The notes: generated by a model not told the origin, from the letters alone. DNA of 64,000 nt from Desulfosediminicola ganghwensis (GCF_005116675.2 NZ_CP050699.1:4054001-4118000), one strand, 5' to 3'. Positions 55,230 through 63,508 are shown, counted from the first letter of the stretch. Numbers and translations are program-made.

Positions 55230-56494
55230 TCACTGCTGTCTCCCAAATAATAACGTGATTAGGTATACATAAAGGCTCAGAGAGCTTCTTGTGTTATAGT
55301 GAATTTGCGAAAAACTATATAATAACAAGGAGATCCGAGTCATGGCTCATTCTAACACAATCCTAAATCAGATTGCTTCATTTTTCCCAAGACATGATTT
55401 TGAGAAACTGGCAAAAAAGCACCATCATGGACAAAAGTTTCGCTCCTTCAACAGATGGAGCCAGTTTCTCGCCATGACTATAGCCCAAGTCACTTCCAGA
55501 AAGAGCCTTCGTGACTTAGTCAGCAACCTGGCAGTTCAAAAGTCTCGTTTGTATCATTTGGGTATGGGGCCAACTAGCCGGGCCACCTTGGCTCGTGTCA
55601 ATGAGCAACAGCCTTATGAGACTTTCAAAGCTATGTTCTTTCAGCTTTTGCATAAGTGCCAGGCGAATGCTCCGAAGCATAGGTTTAAGTTCAAGGGTAA
55701 AATTTATTTACTCGATGCAACGATGGTCAATCTCTGTCTCTCAGTGTTCCCGTGGGCTAGCTACCGCAAAAGCAAGGGTGCCATGAAATTACATTTTGGC
55801 CTTGATGCAAGTGGCTATCTTCCAGTCTTCATGGATATGACGGAGGGTAAAAAACATGAAATCGAATGGGCACGATCTCTTAACCTGCCTGCCGGTTCTT
55901 GTGTGGTTTTTGACCGAGAATTCACCGATTACACTTGGTACGACACCCTCGACAAACGCAAAATAACATTCGTAACACGGCTTAAAAGTAATGCAAAAGT
56001 CTATCGTTACGGCAACCGACGTAAACCCGATTCTCCATATGTTCTTGAAGACCAAAAGATAAAAATTCCAGGATATCAGTTCACTTTTCGACGGATTATA
56101 TATGTTGATCCAGAAACGGGCATTGAGTATCAGTTTGTGACAAATTCTAGGAAACTCAAAGCCTCAGAAGTTGCTGCAATTTATAAAGAACGCTGGCAAA
56201 TCGAGCTGTTCTTTAAGTGGATCAAGCAACAACTAAAAGTGAAGACGTTTCTTGGAACATCTGAAAACGCAGTACTTACAGAGCTATGGATTGCCCTCTG
56301 TGTCTATCTAATGCTGTCGTATTTTAAATTCATGGCCAAATTCAAAGGATCGCTCACGCAACTGCTCAGACTATTGCAATTGAACATTTTTGAAAGAAGA
56401 CCGTTGGCTGATTTGCTAAAGCCGCCTGACAAACTGGTAAAAACACAATTTACGCCGCAACTTGCATTGTGGGATTAACTATGAGACAGCAGTG
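55230..56494 (+). mobile_element. IS4-family insertion sequence
   Basis: The element is 1265 bases with perfect 12-base inverted ends CACTGCTGTCTC/GAGACAGCAGTG and one transposase gene. The flanks (IS30 remnant on the left, attC half-site on the right) show no matching target duplication, so the element has been involved in a rearrangement or the duplication has decayed. Confidence 0.82.
55342..56478 (+). CDS. IS4-family transposase
   Basis: This 378-residue DDE transposase has the first Asp in LLDATMVNL, the second in VVFDREFTDY and the Glu in YKERWQIELFFKWIKQ, the YREK-type signature. It is intact and preceded by an AAGGAG ribosome site, so the element could still be active. Confidence 0.93.
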   Translation: MAHSNTILNQIASFFPRHDFEKLAKKHHHGQKFRSFNRWSQFLAMTIAQVTSRKSLRDLVSNLAVQKSRLYHLGMGPTSRATLARVNEQQPYETFKAMFFQLLHKCQANAPKHRFKFKGKIYLLDATMVNLCLSVFPWASYRKSKGAMKLHFGLDASGYLPVFMDMTEGKKHEIEWARSLNLPAGSCVVFDREFTDYTWYDTLDKRKITFVTRLKSNAKVYRYGNRRKPDSPYVLEDQKIKIPGYQFTFRRIIYVDPETGIEYQFVTNSRKLKASEVAAIYKERWQIELFFKWIKQQLKVKTFLGTSENAVLTELWIALCVYLMLSYFKFMAKFKGSLTQLLRLLQLNIFERRPLADLLKPPDKLVKTQFTPQLALWD

Positions 56495-56521
56495 GCTTGT
56501 TATACTGTTAGTGCCTTAAGT

Positions 56522-56866
56522 TTATATGTTATTTTTTTCATTATCTTTAGCATTTTTTTCTTCTTCATCGGTATAAATAATTCCACCCCTCTGCGAGCTA
56601 CCAGGTTTACCGATTGGCATCACATATGTTTTTTTATTCTGCTCGTTGTATTCTTTGCCATGAATAAAATTCCATATAAGAACACCCCATATTAAACCGA
56701 AGCCAAAACCGAATGCAGATAAAAGGCCAACTGTTGGTAAGTCATATGAATTGAAAATCACATAAATCACAGGAGCGGTAACCATACCTGCAAGGCCGCC
56801 ATAAATTGGCTTTTTTATTGAGGCAATTCCAGAAAAAATGAAGAATGCAATTATTTTATATAGCAT
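56522..56866 (-). CDS. Cassette-type small membrane protein
   Basis: This 114-residue protein has two or three membrane helices in the first 70 residues (IIAFFIFSGIAS, AGMVTAPVIYVIF, LLSAFGFGFGLIWGVLIW) and a charged C-terminus. It starts right at the GTTAAAT core that ends an attC-like half-site and ends 40 bases before the IS4 element, next to TATAACAAG, which looks like the start of another attC interrupted by IS4. The family is unknown; small size and attC flanks fit an integron gene cassette. Confidence 0.65.
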   Translation of the reverse strand: MLYKIIAFFIFSGIASIKKPIYGGLAGMVTAPVIYVIFNSYDLPTVGLLSAFGFGFGLIWGVLIWNFIHGKEYNEQNKKTYVMPIGKPGSSQRGGIIYTDEEEKNAKDNEKNNI

Positions 56867-56892
56867 TTAACAACCTCATGTTTAGTAAAACA

Positions 56893-57335
56893 ATCGAGGT
56901 ACGACGGCCAGTTACCCAACCGCCCCCTCACAGATCCCTGCGTGCGGTTTTCCCGCACAAGGCTCCTCTGTATTATTCGCTTCGTACAAAAGCAATTAGC
57001 TCCAGTACCCGATTATCCGAGGCCTTGGAATCACCGTGTGGTCAGTAAACAGGTTGCTTCCACACTCATCCCAGATCAGCTCGCGTTACCCTGGTTTTGA
57101 TGACGTCTGTCAACGCTGATTTCGGCACCTCGTCGGTGGTTCACTTTCGTTCATCTTCCTAAAACATACCTGACAGATTTACTTTCTGCCTTTTCCTACT
57201 CGCTCACTACCATGGCTCTTTACCACAGCAGCAGTAGGTGGTTTGAACCCAAATCCTGCAACCCGAGTTTGAAGGGCCCTCCTTCATCTTTCATAAAGTT
57301 ACGGAAAGCTAGTTGCTCTTTCCTTCGTGGCACAC
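56893..57335 (-). ncRNA. Group II intron-like RNA without reverse transcriptase gene
   Basis: The minus strand carries a GAGCC...GAAA...GGATC hairpin (about 56945-56980) like domain V, followed by a GGCGGTTGGGTAACTGGCCG stem and CCTCGAT end like domain VI. The upstream part contains typical group II segments (AAGTGAACCACCG, CGAGGTGCCG, GATGAGTGTGG, GACCACACGGTGATTCC). The start is about GTGTGCC. No reverse transcriptase frame is present; the 443 bases are short for a full intron. It lies inside an attC-like site. Boundaries are approximate. Confidence 0.55.
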
Positions 57336-57367
57336 GCGAGCTTCAGCGAGTCCGGTGGAATGTCTTG

Positions 57368-57703
57368 TTATCGCTTTTTTAATATTCTTCTTGGGACAAA
57401 CCACCTAAAAATTAAAAACTCTATAATGACACTGATCTTCACTTTTAGTTTTTCTTCTTCATTATAGTATCCATCATTATTGTATGAATTTTCTAAGTAA
57501 ATTTCTATTAGTTCATTTGCTTTCTCTACATCTTCATTTATAACGTAAATAGTTTTCTGGTTGAATAGTTCAATTGGTGGCCCTAGCCTCAATGAACCAA
57601 AAAAGTCGTTATGAACATAAAAATTTACATTTTCACTCATTAAAATACTTTTGATAAAGATTAAATCGAATTCATTTTCTGGATTGTAGATCTTTATCAT
57701 CAA
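57368..57703 (-). CDS. DUF2007-family cassette protein
   Basis: This 111-residue protein has residues 1-75 (YNPENEFDLIFIKSILMSENVNFYVHNDFFG, then IYVINEDVEKANELIEIY) following the DUF2007 'putative signal transducing protein' pattern; the C-terminus has one membrane-like helix and a basic end. The stop codon lies inside the core CGATAACAAG of the next attC-like site, and an attC lies just upstream, so this is a gene cassette. Confidence 0.75.
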   Translation of the reverse strand: MMIKIYNPENEFDLIFIKSILMSENVNFYVHNDFFGSLRLGPPIELFNQKTIYVINEDVEKANELIEIYLENSYNNDGYYNEEEKLKVKISVIIEFLIFRWFVPRRILKKR

Positions 57704-57714
57704 TTTTTATTTCG

Positions 57715-57774
57715 AAAACGTGGAGTTCAGGGGCGCGCGCCCTTTGCGCGTCCCTTGCAACGCATGGTTATATG
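57715..57774 (-). repeat. attC recombination site A
   Basis: On the minus strand it reads ATATAAC...GTTGCAAGGGACGCGC-AAAG-GGCGCGCGCCCCTGAACTCCAC-GTTTTCG. The stem GGGACGCGC/GCGCGCCCCT with spacer and flanking RYYYAAC/GTTRRRY-like cores is the form of integron attC sites. It separates the genes at 57368 and 57793. Confidence 0.82.
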
Positions 57775-57792
57775 ATAATATTTGTTACATTT

Positions 57793-58104
57793 CTAATTTT
57801 TAAAAGGAATATCAAAGCCAGCAAAAGCAATGCTACTTAAAACATAAAAAATACTGAATGGTATAATATTACTCAGATTCACTATAAATATAGTCGTTTT
57901 ACTACCATACAGGGCAAGATATTCCTCGCGTTTTATATGGCTTATCGTGAATATGTAAGTAAGATTTGTTGAAACGGAAAGAAACCAGAATAGCACATAC
58001 TTTTCTAAAGAATTATCAGTCAATACTTGATACATCGTTGCGAATACGCAGGCAATAATTATAACCCCAGTTAATATTAATGCATTTTGGATTTTAGTAT
58101 TCAC
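57793..58104 (-). CDS. Cassette-type small membrane protein
   Basis: This 103-residue protein has three likely membrane helices (about 10-30, 38-55 and 75-97). No family is recognised. It lies between attC A and the attC half cut by the IS1182 element, so it is a gene cassette. Its low GC content differs from the core genome genes to the left. Confidence 0.65.
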   Translation of the reverse strand: MNTKIQNALILTGVIIIACVFATMYQVLTDNSLEKYVLFWFLSVSTNLTYIFTISHIKREEYLALYGSKTTIFIVNLSNIIPFSIFYVLSSIAFAGFDIPFKN

Positions 58105-58146
58105 TTTATAATTCCTCGTGCATTACCGTTTTCTGTTCATATAACG

Positions 58147-59983
58147 AGCCTGTAGAAAAAGGCAGTTCAAAATCCCGAAGATTCCCTCAACCGATTTCAG
58201 GAGGGTTCCAAAAATCTACTTTCCTAGCCGCCTATTTCGATTCCACTTGTTCTTTACCTTGCTCTATTTGCCCTCAAGTCCATTTGTGAACATTCTTGGA
58301 ACTATTCTCCTCTACGATCTACCTGTCAGCTGCCTACTACCGCTCCATACGAGTGGATCTTTTTCAGGTTATGGACCATGCAGAACAGGTTCCACTGCGC
58401 ATTCACTTTTCGTTTTCCTCGAAGACTGAATCGATCAAGTTTCATGGTTGACCGTATATGGCCAAAGGGTGGCTCACCAACAGCGAGTCGCATGCCATAG
58501 ATTGCTCGACCAATGGTTGAATCAATCTTTCGTTTCATCTTCTCTGTGAATCGCTCATTACCGTTACGCTTTTTCCCCGGAAAGTAAGCTAGCTGACGGG
58601 CCTCGGTTTTCTCTGGCTTTCGTAAACACTCACGTCGCAATTGACATGGGAGGCAGTCTCGCTTAGCTCCTTTAAACTTGTAGGCCTGATAGTCTTTCAC
58701 CTTGGCGTTGCAGCCATTGCGGTAGAGTTTCTTGCCGGCCGGACAAATAGCGTGGCTCAAATCATCAGCGAAAGTAAAATGTTCAGGCCGAAAGAGTCGC
58801 TTTCCACCGGCCCTGGTCGCAAAGTGATAAGCGGGGAGATCTTTATAGCGCTCCGCTGTGGCAAAGCGAGGATCTCGTTTGCGGAAACGAGTATCCGCAA
58901 CATACCCATCTATATTCTCTGTATAGAGGTACTCGAGATTCTTCTCGGAATGATAACCGCTATCCGCTACAACTTTGGCCTTACCAAATACATCTTGGTC
59001 GCCTATCTGTTCCAAGTTAGACTGTATCGACTTCAGCGAAGGTACAAGGAGATTGGACTCACTGCCCTGCCCATAGGCTTCTGCTCCAACAATGACTTGG
59101 TGCTTCTTGTCCACTGAGGCAACACCGACATACCCCTGTATTACCCCTTTCGATGTGGCCATCTTGGCAGAGTCATTATCGGTAATGTTTGATTTAACCG
59201 GTTTGCCGCCACTGCCACGTCGGTCATCATGGTCTTTCAGCCAATCCCTTATCTTGGCAGCACTTTTTTGTAGTTTCTTCTTATATTTCTCTTCATGATC
59301 CCGAACTTCCGGCTCTATCTTCTCAAGATCCATGGACTTGTGACGGATGATCATTCTGTGCAGAGCTCGCTCTATCTTTTCAACCTTTTTGGTCAAATCG
59401 GCTTTGGTGCCACTCCATTCCTTAGAGGCATTGCTTGGGAGTTTGCAGCCATCAATAGCAAACATCTCTCGGCCAATAAGGTTCTGCTGGTCACAGATCA
59501 GCAGTACTTGAAGAAAGAGAGAGACAACCTCTTTGTCCATACTGGAAACGAAACTGGCAATTGTTGTGAAGTGGGGTCTGGTATTGGCTGAAAGGGCCAT
59601 GAAAAGGATGTTTTTTTCACAGCACTCGGAAATTGCACGACTAGAAGTAATACCTCGTGAATAGGCAAACAGGATAATCTTCAGCAAGATCCGTGGGTCA
59701 TAGGCTGGGGCACCAGTTTCGTCGTTGGTGAACCTGGCATCAAAGATGGAAAGGTCGAGTTCGTGATCGACCAGATAGTTCAGGGTGTACTCGAAAGTCC
59801 CTTTTTGTATCTGCTCACTGAAGAATACTGGTATGAACATCCCCTGAGCGTATGAATACGGCTTGTATTTGGCCATGGCTTCCGACTTTCGGCAGGGTTA
59901 AGGGGTTGATTACCATCGAATGAAGCTAAATATAACCCTAAATGCCTGATATTGCTATGACCAATACCTTTTTCTACAGGTTC
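58147..59983 (-). mobile_element. IS1182-family insertion sequence in an attC site
   Basis: The perfect inverted repeat CCTGTAGAAAAAGG (58149-58162 and 59967-59980) bounds an element of about 1.84 kb with one transposase gene. AACG flanks it on both sides (58143-58146 and 59984-59987), consistent with a 4-base target duplication. Removing it restores ATATAACGTGG, the core end of an attC site. Confidence 0.88.
58326..59876 (-). CDS. IS1182-family transposase
   Basis: This 516-residue intact transposase has the N-terminal YDPRILLKIILFAYSRGITSSRAISECCEKNI helical region, AIDGCKLPSNASKEWSGT with the first catalytic Asp, ADSGYHSEKNLEYLYTEN with the second, and the cysteine-bearing insert CPAGKKLY...CLPCQLRRECLRKP. 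It ends with the GRAIYGMRLAVGEPPFGHIR segment, where the catalytic Glu resides. The element may be active. Confidence 0.95.
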   Translation of the reverse strand: MAKYKPYSYAQGMFIPVFFSEQIQKGTFEYTLNYLVDHELDLSIFDARFTNDETGAPAYDPRILLKIILFAYSRGITSSRAISECCEKNILFMALSANTRPHFTTIASFVSSMDKEVVSLFLQVLLICDQQNLIGREMFAIDGCKLPSNASKEWSGTKADLTKKVEKIERALHRMIIRHKSMDLEKIEPEVRDHEEKYKKKLQKSAAKIRDWLKDHDDRRGSGGKPVKSNITDNDSAKMATSKGVIQGYVGVASVDKKHQVIVGAEAYGQGSESNLLVPSLKSIQSNLEQIGDQDVFGKAKVVADSGYHSEKNLEYLYTENIDGYVADTRFRKRDPRFATAERYKDLPAYHFATRAGGKRLFRPEHFTFADDLSHAICPAGKKLYRNGCNAKVKDYQAYKFKGAKRDCLPCQLRRECLRKPEKTEARQLAYFPGKKRNGNERFTEKMKRKIDSTIGRAIYGMRLAVGEPPFGHIRSTMKLDRFSLRGKRKVNAQWNLFCMVHNLKKIHSYGAVVGS

Positions 59984-60042
59984 AACGTGGAATTGAGGGG
60001 CGTGCGCCTTTTGCGCGTCCCTCTCTATTGATTTGTTAGCAT
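59984..60042 (-). repeat. attC recombination site B, split by IS1182
   Basis: On the minus strand it reads TGCTAAC...AGAGAGGGACGCGC-AAAA-GGCGCACGCCCCTCAATTCCAC-GTT, where the last core base triplet is interrupted by the IS1182 end; the rest of the core (ATATAAC on the complement) lies at 58137-58146. The stem GGGACGCGC/GCGCACGCCCC matches sites A, C and D. Confidence 0.82.
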
Positions 60043-60044
60043 TA

Positions 60045-60611
60045 TTATAATTTCGATATCAAGATTACATATTTTTGTAGCAATTCGAAGTAAACTTTAA
60101 ATATATCATCACCTATTTTGTATATTTTACGGTTGTCTATTTCCAACATAGACTTTGCCATTGTAGAACCGTTTTCAATTCTATGCCCATATAGATTGTT
60201 TCTTATACCTTTCAGGCAATTAAAATGATGACTAGTTATCAACCGTAATTTCTTGATTATATTTTTTAACTCTTTCAGAGGATCAGGCCCTATCGTTTCA
60301 TTCGTGATTTTTGCTATTTCTTCGCCAATAATTTTATCTTGATGATTTATTAGCTCATAACTCATATGAGCTACATTTCTAGCGAAATAATTTGCCTCAT
60401 ATTCGTTATTTACACTCCGTGATACATCTAAATATTTGAGGCCAACAATCAAATCAGTAAGTGAAATAGCAATATACATAGCCTTTTCATAGAACGGAAA
60501 GAGATACTTGTGTTCTGGTTTATCTAGAATTTTATGGTGTGCTTTTAAGTGTTTTGTAGTGCTGTTTAGTCGCGTTATTAAATAATCGTATGATTGAATA
60601 GTTTCGATCAT
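60045..60611 (-). CDS. Cassette protein with HEPN-like motif
   Basis: This 188-residue all-helical protein has an R-x5-H motif in CLKGIRNNLYGHR (about 135-147), the RNase signature of HEPN domains, together with a conserved-looking HKYLFPFYEKAMYIAISLTDLIVGLKYL helix. AbiU2-like or MAE_28990-type HEPN toxins look similar, but no known family is certain. There is no antitoxin gene in the same cassette. attC sites B and C flank it, so it is a gene cassette. Confidence 0.65.
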   Translation of the reverse strand: MIETIQSYDYLITRLNSTTKHLKAHHKILDKPEHKYLFPFYEKAMYIAISLTDLIVGLKYLDVSRSVNNEYEANYFARNVAHMSYELINHQDKIIGEEIAKITNETIGPDPLKELKNIIKKLRLITSHHFNCLKGIRNNLYGHRIENGSTMAKSMLEIDNRKIYKIGDDIFKVYFELLQKYVILISKL

Positions 60612-60624
60612 ATTTTTCTTAAAG

Positions 60625-60686
60625 TGCTAACGTGGAGTTCAGGGGCGCGCGCCTTTTGCGCGTCCCTTGCAACGTTTTGTTATAAC
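60625..60686 (-). repeat. attC recombination site C
   Basis: On the minus strand: TTATAAC-AAAACGTTGCAAGGGACGCGC-AAAA-GGCGCGCGCCCCTGAACTCCAC-GTTAGCA. It is nearly identical to site A in its stem. It lies between the HEPN-like gene and the coiled-coil gene. Confidence 0.85.
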
Positions 60687-60693
60687 TTGTTTA

Positions 60694-61041
60694 TTACTTA
60701 TTGTTGTCTCTAATGTTTTTTCTATTTAATATTTCTTGCTTTAATGAATTTAGGCATTCATATTTTGAGTTTAGATCATTTGTAAGATTTTGCTTCTGCT
60801 GAGAATCATTGCTTAGGCTATACTGCGCTTCTATTTCACTTATATCGTTAACCAAGGAACTTAGGTTCTGCTCTTCTTCTTTGGATAGTTCGATAATCTT
60901 CAAGAATTTATCATCTACATTATCACTCAACTTATTGATTTGCTCAATCAACAGAGTAACGTCTTGGCCTGTACGGATTAATTCGTTTTTCTTCTGTTTT
61001 AAGCTTCCAATTTCAAGCAGATCTTGGGAAGCAGATTCAAA
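60694..61041 (-). pseudogene. 3' part of coiled-coil cassette gene split by IS66
   Basis: The reading frame (SASQDLLEIGSLKQKKNEL...NIRDNNK) is open up to the IS66 end and continues, after removal of IS66 and one copy of GATTCAAA, into the ATG at 63508. The joined frame is 134 residues without a stop, almost all coiled coil (KEEEQNLSSLVNDISEIEAQ). A truncated product could still start at an internal codon. The family is unknown. Confidence 0.75.
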
Positions 61042-61052
61042 GTAAGCGGTAA

Positions 61053-62690
61053 TTAAACCCCACTCATGGTACCGTCTATTCTCAAATCATCAGCTTGCAG
61101 GTTCATGGGCAATAGCTTCAATAAATCTGGGCGAGATTCTGCAAAAGGTAATTTCTCAAACAGGTATCTCAGATAATTATAGGGTTCCAGATTATTGGCT
61201 TTGGCAGTCTCAACCAAGCTATAGAGCGTGGCGCTTGCTTTCGCACCTTCCTGTGTGCCTGCAAATAGCCAGTTTTTTCTGCCAACAACAAATGGACGTA
61301 TTGCATTTTCAGCCGCGTTATTGTCTGGCGTCATATCTGGAAAATCGAGATAGACCAGTAGGCGCTGCCATTGATTAAGGGTGTAATTCACTGCAGCTCC
61401 CAGCAAACTCTTTGGTGCCACCTGGCCTGCTTTTTTGCTTAGCCAAAGGAAAAAATCGTCCAAAACCGGTTTGGCCTTTTTCCGACGAAAGGCCAACAAT
61501 TCCATGCCGGAAAGTTTATTTCTGGTACCTTCTTTTTCCACACCATAAAGCTTACGAATATAGTTCAACGCTACATCCGTGCTGCCGGTCTTTTTCGTTT
61601 TGCCACGACCTTTCTGCACATCGACAAATTTACGGCGTACATGTGCCCAGCAACCTGCATGGGCAATGCCAGGCTGTGCATCAAGAAAATCATATGCCGC
61701 GTAACCATCTGATTGCACAGCTCCCTGATAGCCGTCCAGCAACTCTTTAGCGATCCTGGCTGAGCGGCTTGGGGCATAATGATAGAGCAATCCGGGATGA
61801 TGTGGATCACCACCGCGACATATCCACATATATGACTTACTTGTTGGCGACCGCCCTGGTTCAGCCAGAACCTGAACCGAAGTTTCGTCAATATTGATCA
61901 ACGGACCGGAATGAACCTTCTGCCACAGCAGTTCAAGAAGTGGTGTGCAGGAATTTGCTGCTTTCATAGCCCAGTTGGCCATGGTTGCCCGGGGTAGTTC
62001 TGCCCCTAATCGGGCAAATTGTCGTTCCTGTCGGTAGAAAGGGAGTGCATCGCAGAATTTCGCAGTAACTATATGGGCGAGTAAGCCTGCAGTGGCGATC
62101 CCCTTGTTGATAATCTGCTTTGGTGGCGGGGCGATTTTCACTACCGCCCCTTCAGTCTCCAGACCTTCACAGGATTTGCAGGCATATTTGGGACGAATGT
62201 GACGTACAACCTGGATAACTGCCGGGATAATATCCAGCTTTTCAGAAACATCTTCTCCAATGCGATCCAGTTCCGCTCCGCAGCCACAGACTTTTGCATT
62301 TTCGGGAATATCATGTACGATTTCTACTCTGGGCAGGTTGGCCGGCAATGGCTTGCGACCGCGTTTCGCTCGAGTATGCTCAGGAACTTCCACAACCTCT
62401 TCGACCGATTCCACCTCAGGTTCGGGCATATCGAATAATGGCAATTGCATCACACCTGATTCGGCAGCATCTTTTTCACTCTTTTTGCCGAACAGTTTGG
62501 CATAAAGCAGGCGGACCTGTTCTCGTAAAAGAGCGGTTTCCCGCTCATAACGACGCTGGGTTTCCACCAGCAACCGTTTGAGTTCTGCAGGATCATTCGG
62601 AAGGTTTGCGGTTTCGAAATTCATGCACGCAATATACCACAAAGCCAGTGCCATAACAGCTACTTCAGGCAATATATTCATAAATATCAC
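61053..62690 (-). CDS. tnpC: IS66 transposase TnpC
   Basis: This 545-residue IS66 DDE transposase begins with a leucine-rich coiled segment (RRYERETALLREQVRLLYAKLFGKKSE) and a CGC/CKSC zinc-binding region. The catalytic segments are LINIDETSVQVL, QSDGYAAYD and the C-terminal NNAAENAIRPF. It starts with GTG at 62690, overlapping tnpB's stop by 4 bases; an ATG at 62624 is an alternative. It is intact. Confidence 0.95.
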   Translation of the reverse strand: MIFMNILPEVAVMALALWYIACMNFETANLPNDPAELKRLLVETQRRYERETALLREQVRLLYAKLFGKKSEKDAAESGVMQLPLFDMPEPEVESVEEVVEVPEHTRAKRGRKPLPANLPRVEIVHDIPENAKVCGCGAELDRIGEDVSEKLDIIPAVIQVVRHIRPKYACKSCEGLETEGAVVKIAPPPKQIINKGIATAGLLAHIVTAKFCDALPFYRQERQFARLGAELPRATMANWAMKAANSCTPLLELLWQKVHSGPLINIDETSVQVLAEPGRSPTSKSYMWICRGGDPHHPGLLYHYAPSRSARIAKELLDGYQGAVQSDGYAAYDFLDAQPGIAHAGCWAHVRRKFVDVQKGRGKTKKTGSTDVALNYIRKLYGVEKEGTRNKLSGMELLAFRRKKAKPVLDDFFLWLSKKAGQVAPKSLLGAAVNYTLNQWQRLLVYLDFPDMTPDNNAAENAIRPFVVGRKNWLFAGTQEGAKASATLYSLVETAKANNLEPYNYLRYLFEKLPFAESRPDLLKLLPMNLQADDLRIDGTMSGV

Positions 62691-63034
62691 GATACTGAAT
62701 TATAGCTGAGTTGCCTGTGTGCCTGCTGCAAATCAAGGCCGTGTAAAAGCCACTGCAAAGCTGTCTCATGAATCTCAATCACCTCTTCCTCTGATTCGGG
62801 CCAGCGAAAGGTTTCTGCCTCCAGCCTTTTCTGCCAGATGCAGAAACCGTTTTGGTACCAGTACAAAATCTTGACCATATCGCGTTTCCTATTACTGAAA
62901 GCGAAAAGACTCCCTGAAAAAAGATCCAGGTCGAACTGATCTTCCACCAGAAGAGACAATCCGTTAATCGACTTTCGCATATCTGTGGCACCAAGAGCGA
63001 TGTATACTCGGACTTTTTCCGGAGTGGGAATCAT
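62687..63034 (-). CDS. tnpB: IS66 accessory protein TnpB
   Basis: This 115-residue IS66 Orf2 protein has VYIALGATDMRKSINGLSLLVEDQFDLDLFSGSLFAFSNRKRDMVKILYWYQNGFCIW, the conserved family core. It overlaps tnpA and tnpC by 4 bases at each end, as usual for translationally coupled IS66 genes. Confidence 0.96.
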   Translation of the reverse strand: MIPTPEKVRVYIALGATDMRKSINGLSLLVEDQFDLDLFSGSLFAFSNRKRDMVKILYWYQNGFCIWQKRLEAETFRWPESEEEVIEIHETALQWLLHGLDLQQAHRQLSYNSVS

Positions 63035-63360
63035 GTAAGCTGCTCCAGAGTCGTCACAACTTTTTTAAACTGCTCAGAACAAAAGTCGCCCTGAATCTCA
63101 AGCTTGAAGCGATCAATATGCACAGCCAGGGAAGCTTTAACATTTGTATCAGGGGTTGATGTTGGGACTGCAAGAGGATAAAACGCTGGCTCGTTCTCGA
63201 TCCGGCAATTCAGTTTTCGTTTCCAGTAGCCGAAAGTTGCCAGGGCAATTCCGTTCGACTGACAATAGGCTTTCTGGCTTTGGCTACCTGCTTCCCAGGC
63301 ACTGATATGTTTTTGCCAGTAGCCCTGCTTCTTTTGAAGTTTCGAAATGTTTCTGTCCAC
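63031..63360 (-). CDS. tnpA: IS66 accessory protein TnpA
   Basis: This 109-residue IS66 Orf1 protein has an N-terminal helix-turn-helix-like region YWQKHISAWEAGSQSQKAYCQSNGIALATFGYWKRKL, standard for the family. An AGGAGG ribosome site precedes the ATG. It is first in the IS66 operon. Confidence 0.93.
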   Translation of the reverse strand: MDRNISKLQKKQGYWQKHISAWEAGSQSQKAYCQSNGIALATFGYWKRKLNCRIENEPAFYPLAVPTSTPDTNVKASLAVHIDRFKLEIQGDFCSEQFKKVVTTLEQLT

Positions 63361-63443
63361 GATGTATACCTCCTTGGTTGTAGTGAGGCATACTGGAACA
63401 TGAATTTATTGGCTTGAAAAGATGGGGTTAATTTGGCGCTTAC

Positions 63444-63508
63444 GATTCAAATAAATCTTTTCTTTCATTGTATATCTTAACAGTTAAGCAAGGTTCATCA
63501 GAACTCAT
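63444..63508 (-). pseudogene. 5' part of coiled-coil cassette gene split by IS66
   Basis: It begins ATG at 63508 (MSSDEPCLTVKIYNERKDLF) and runs into the IS66 right end at the GATTCAAA duplication. The frame is the same as that of the 3' part at 60694-61041. An in-frame stop lies about 60 bases further upstream, so 63508 is the first ATG. Confidence 0.7.

Larger units (their letters stand above)
61042..63443 (-). mobile_element. Intact IS66-family insertion sequence
   Basis: This 2402-base element has ends beginning GTAAGCG (left GTAAGCGGTAATTAAACCCC, right GTAAGCGCCAAATTAACCCC) and tnpA-tnpB-tnpC. An exact 8-base target duplication, GATTCAAA, flanks it (61034-61041 and 63444-63451), the usual size for IS66, so the insertion is recent. 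Confidence 0.96.
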
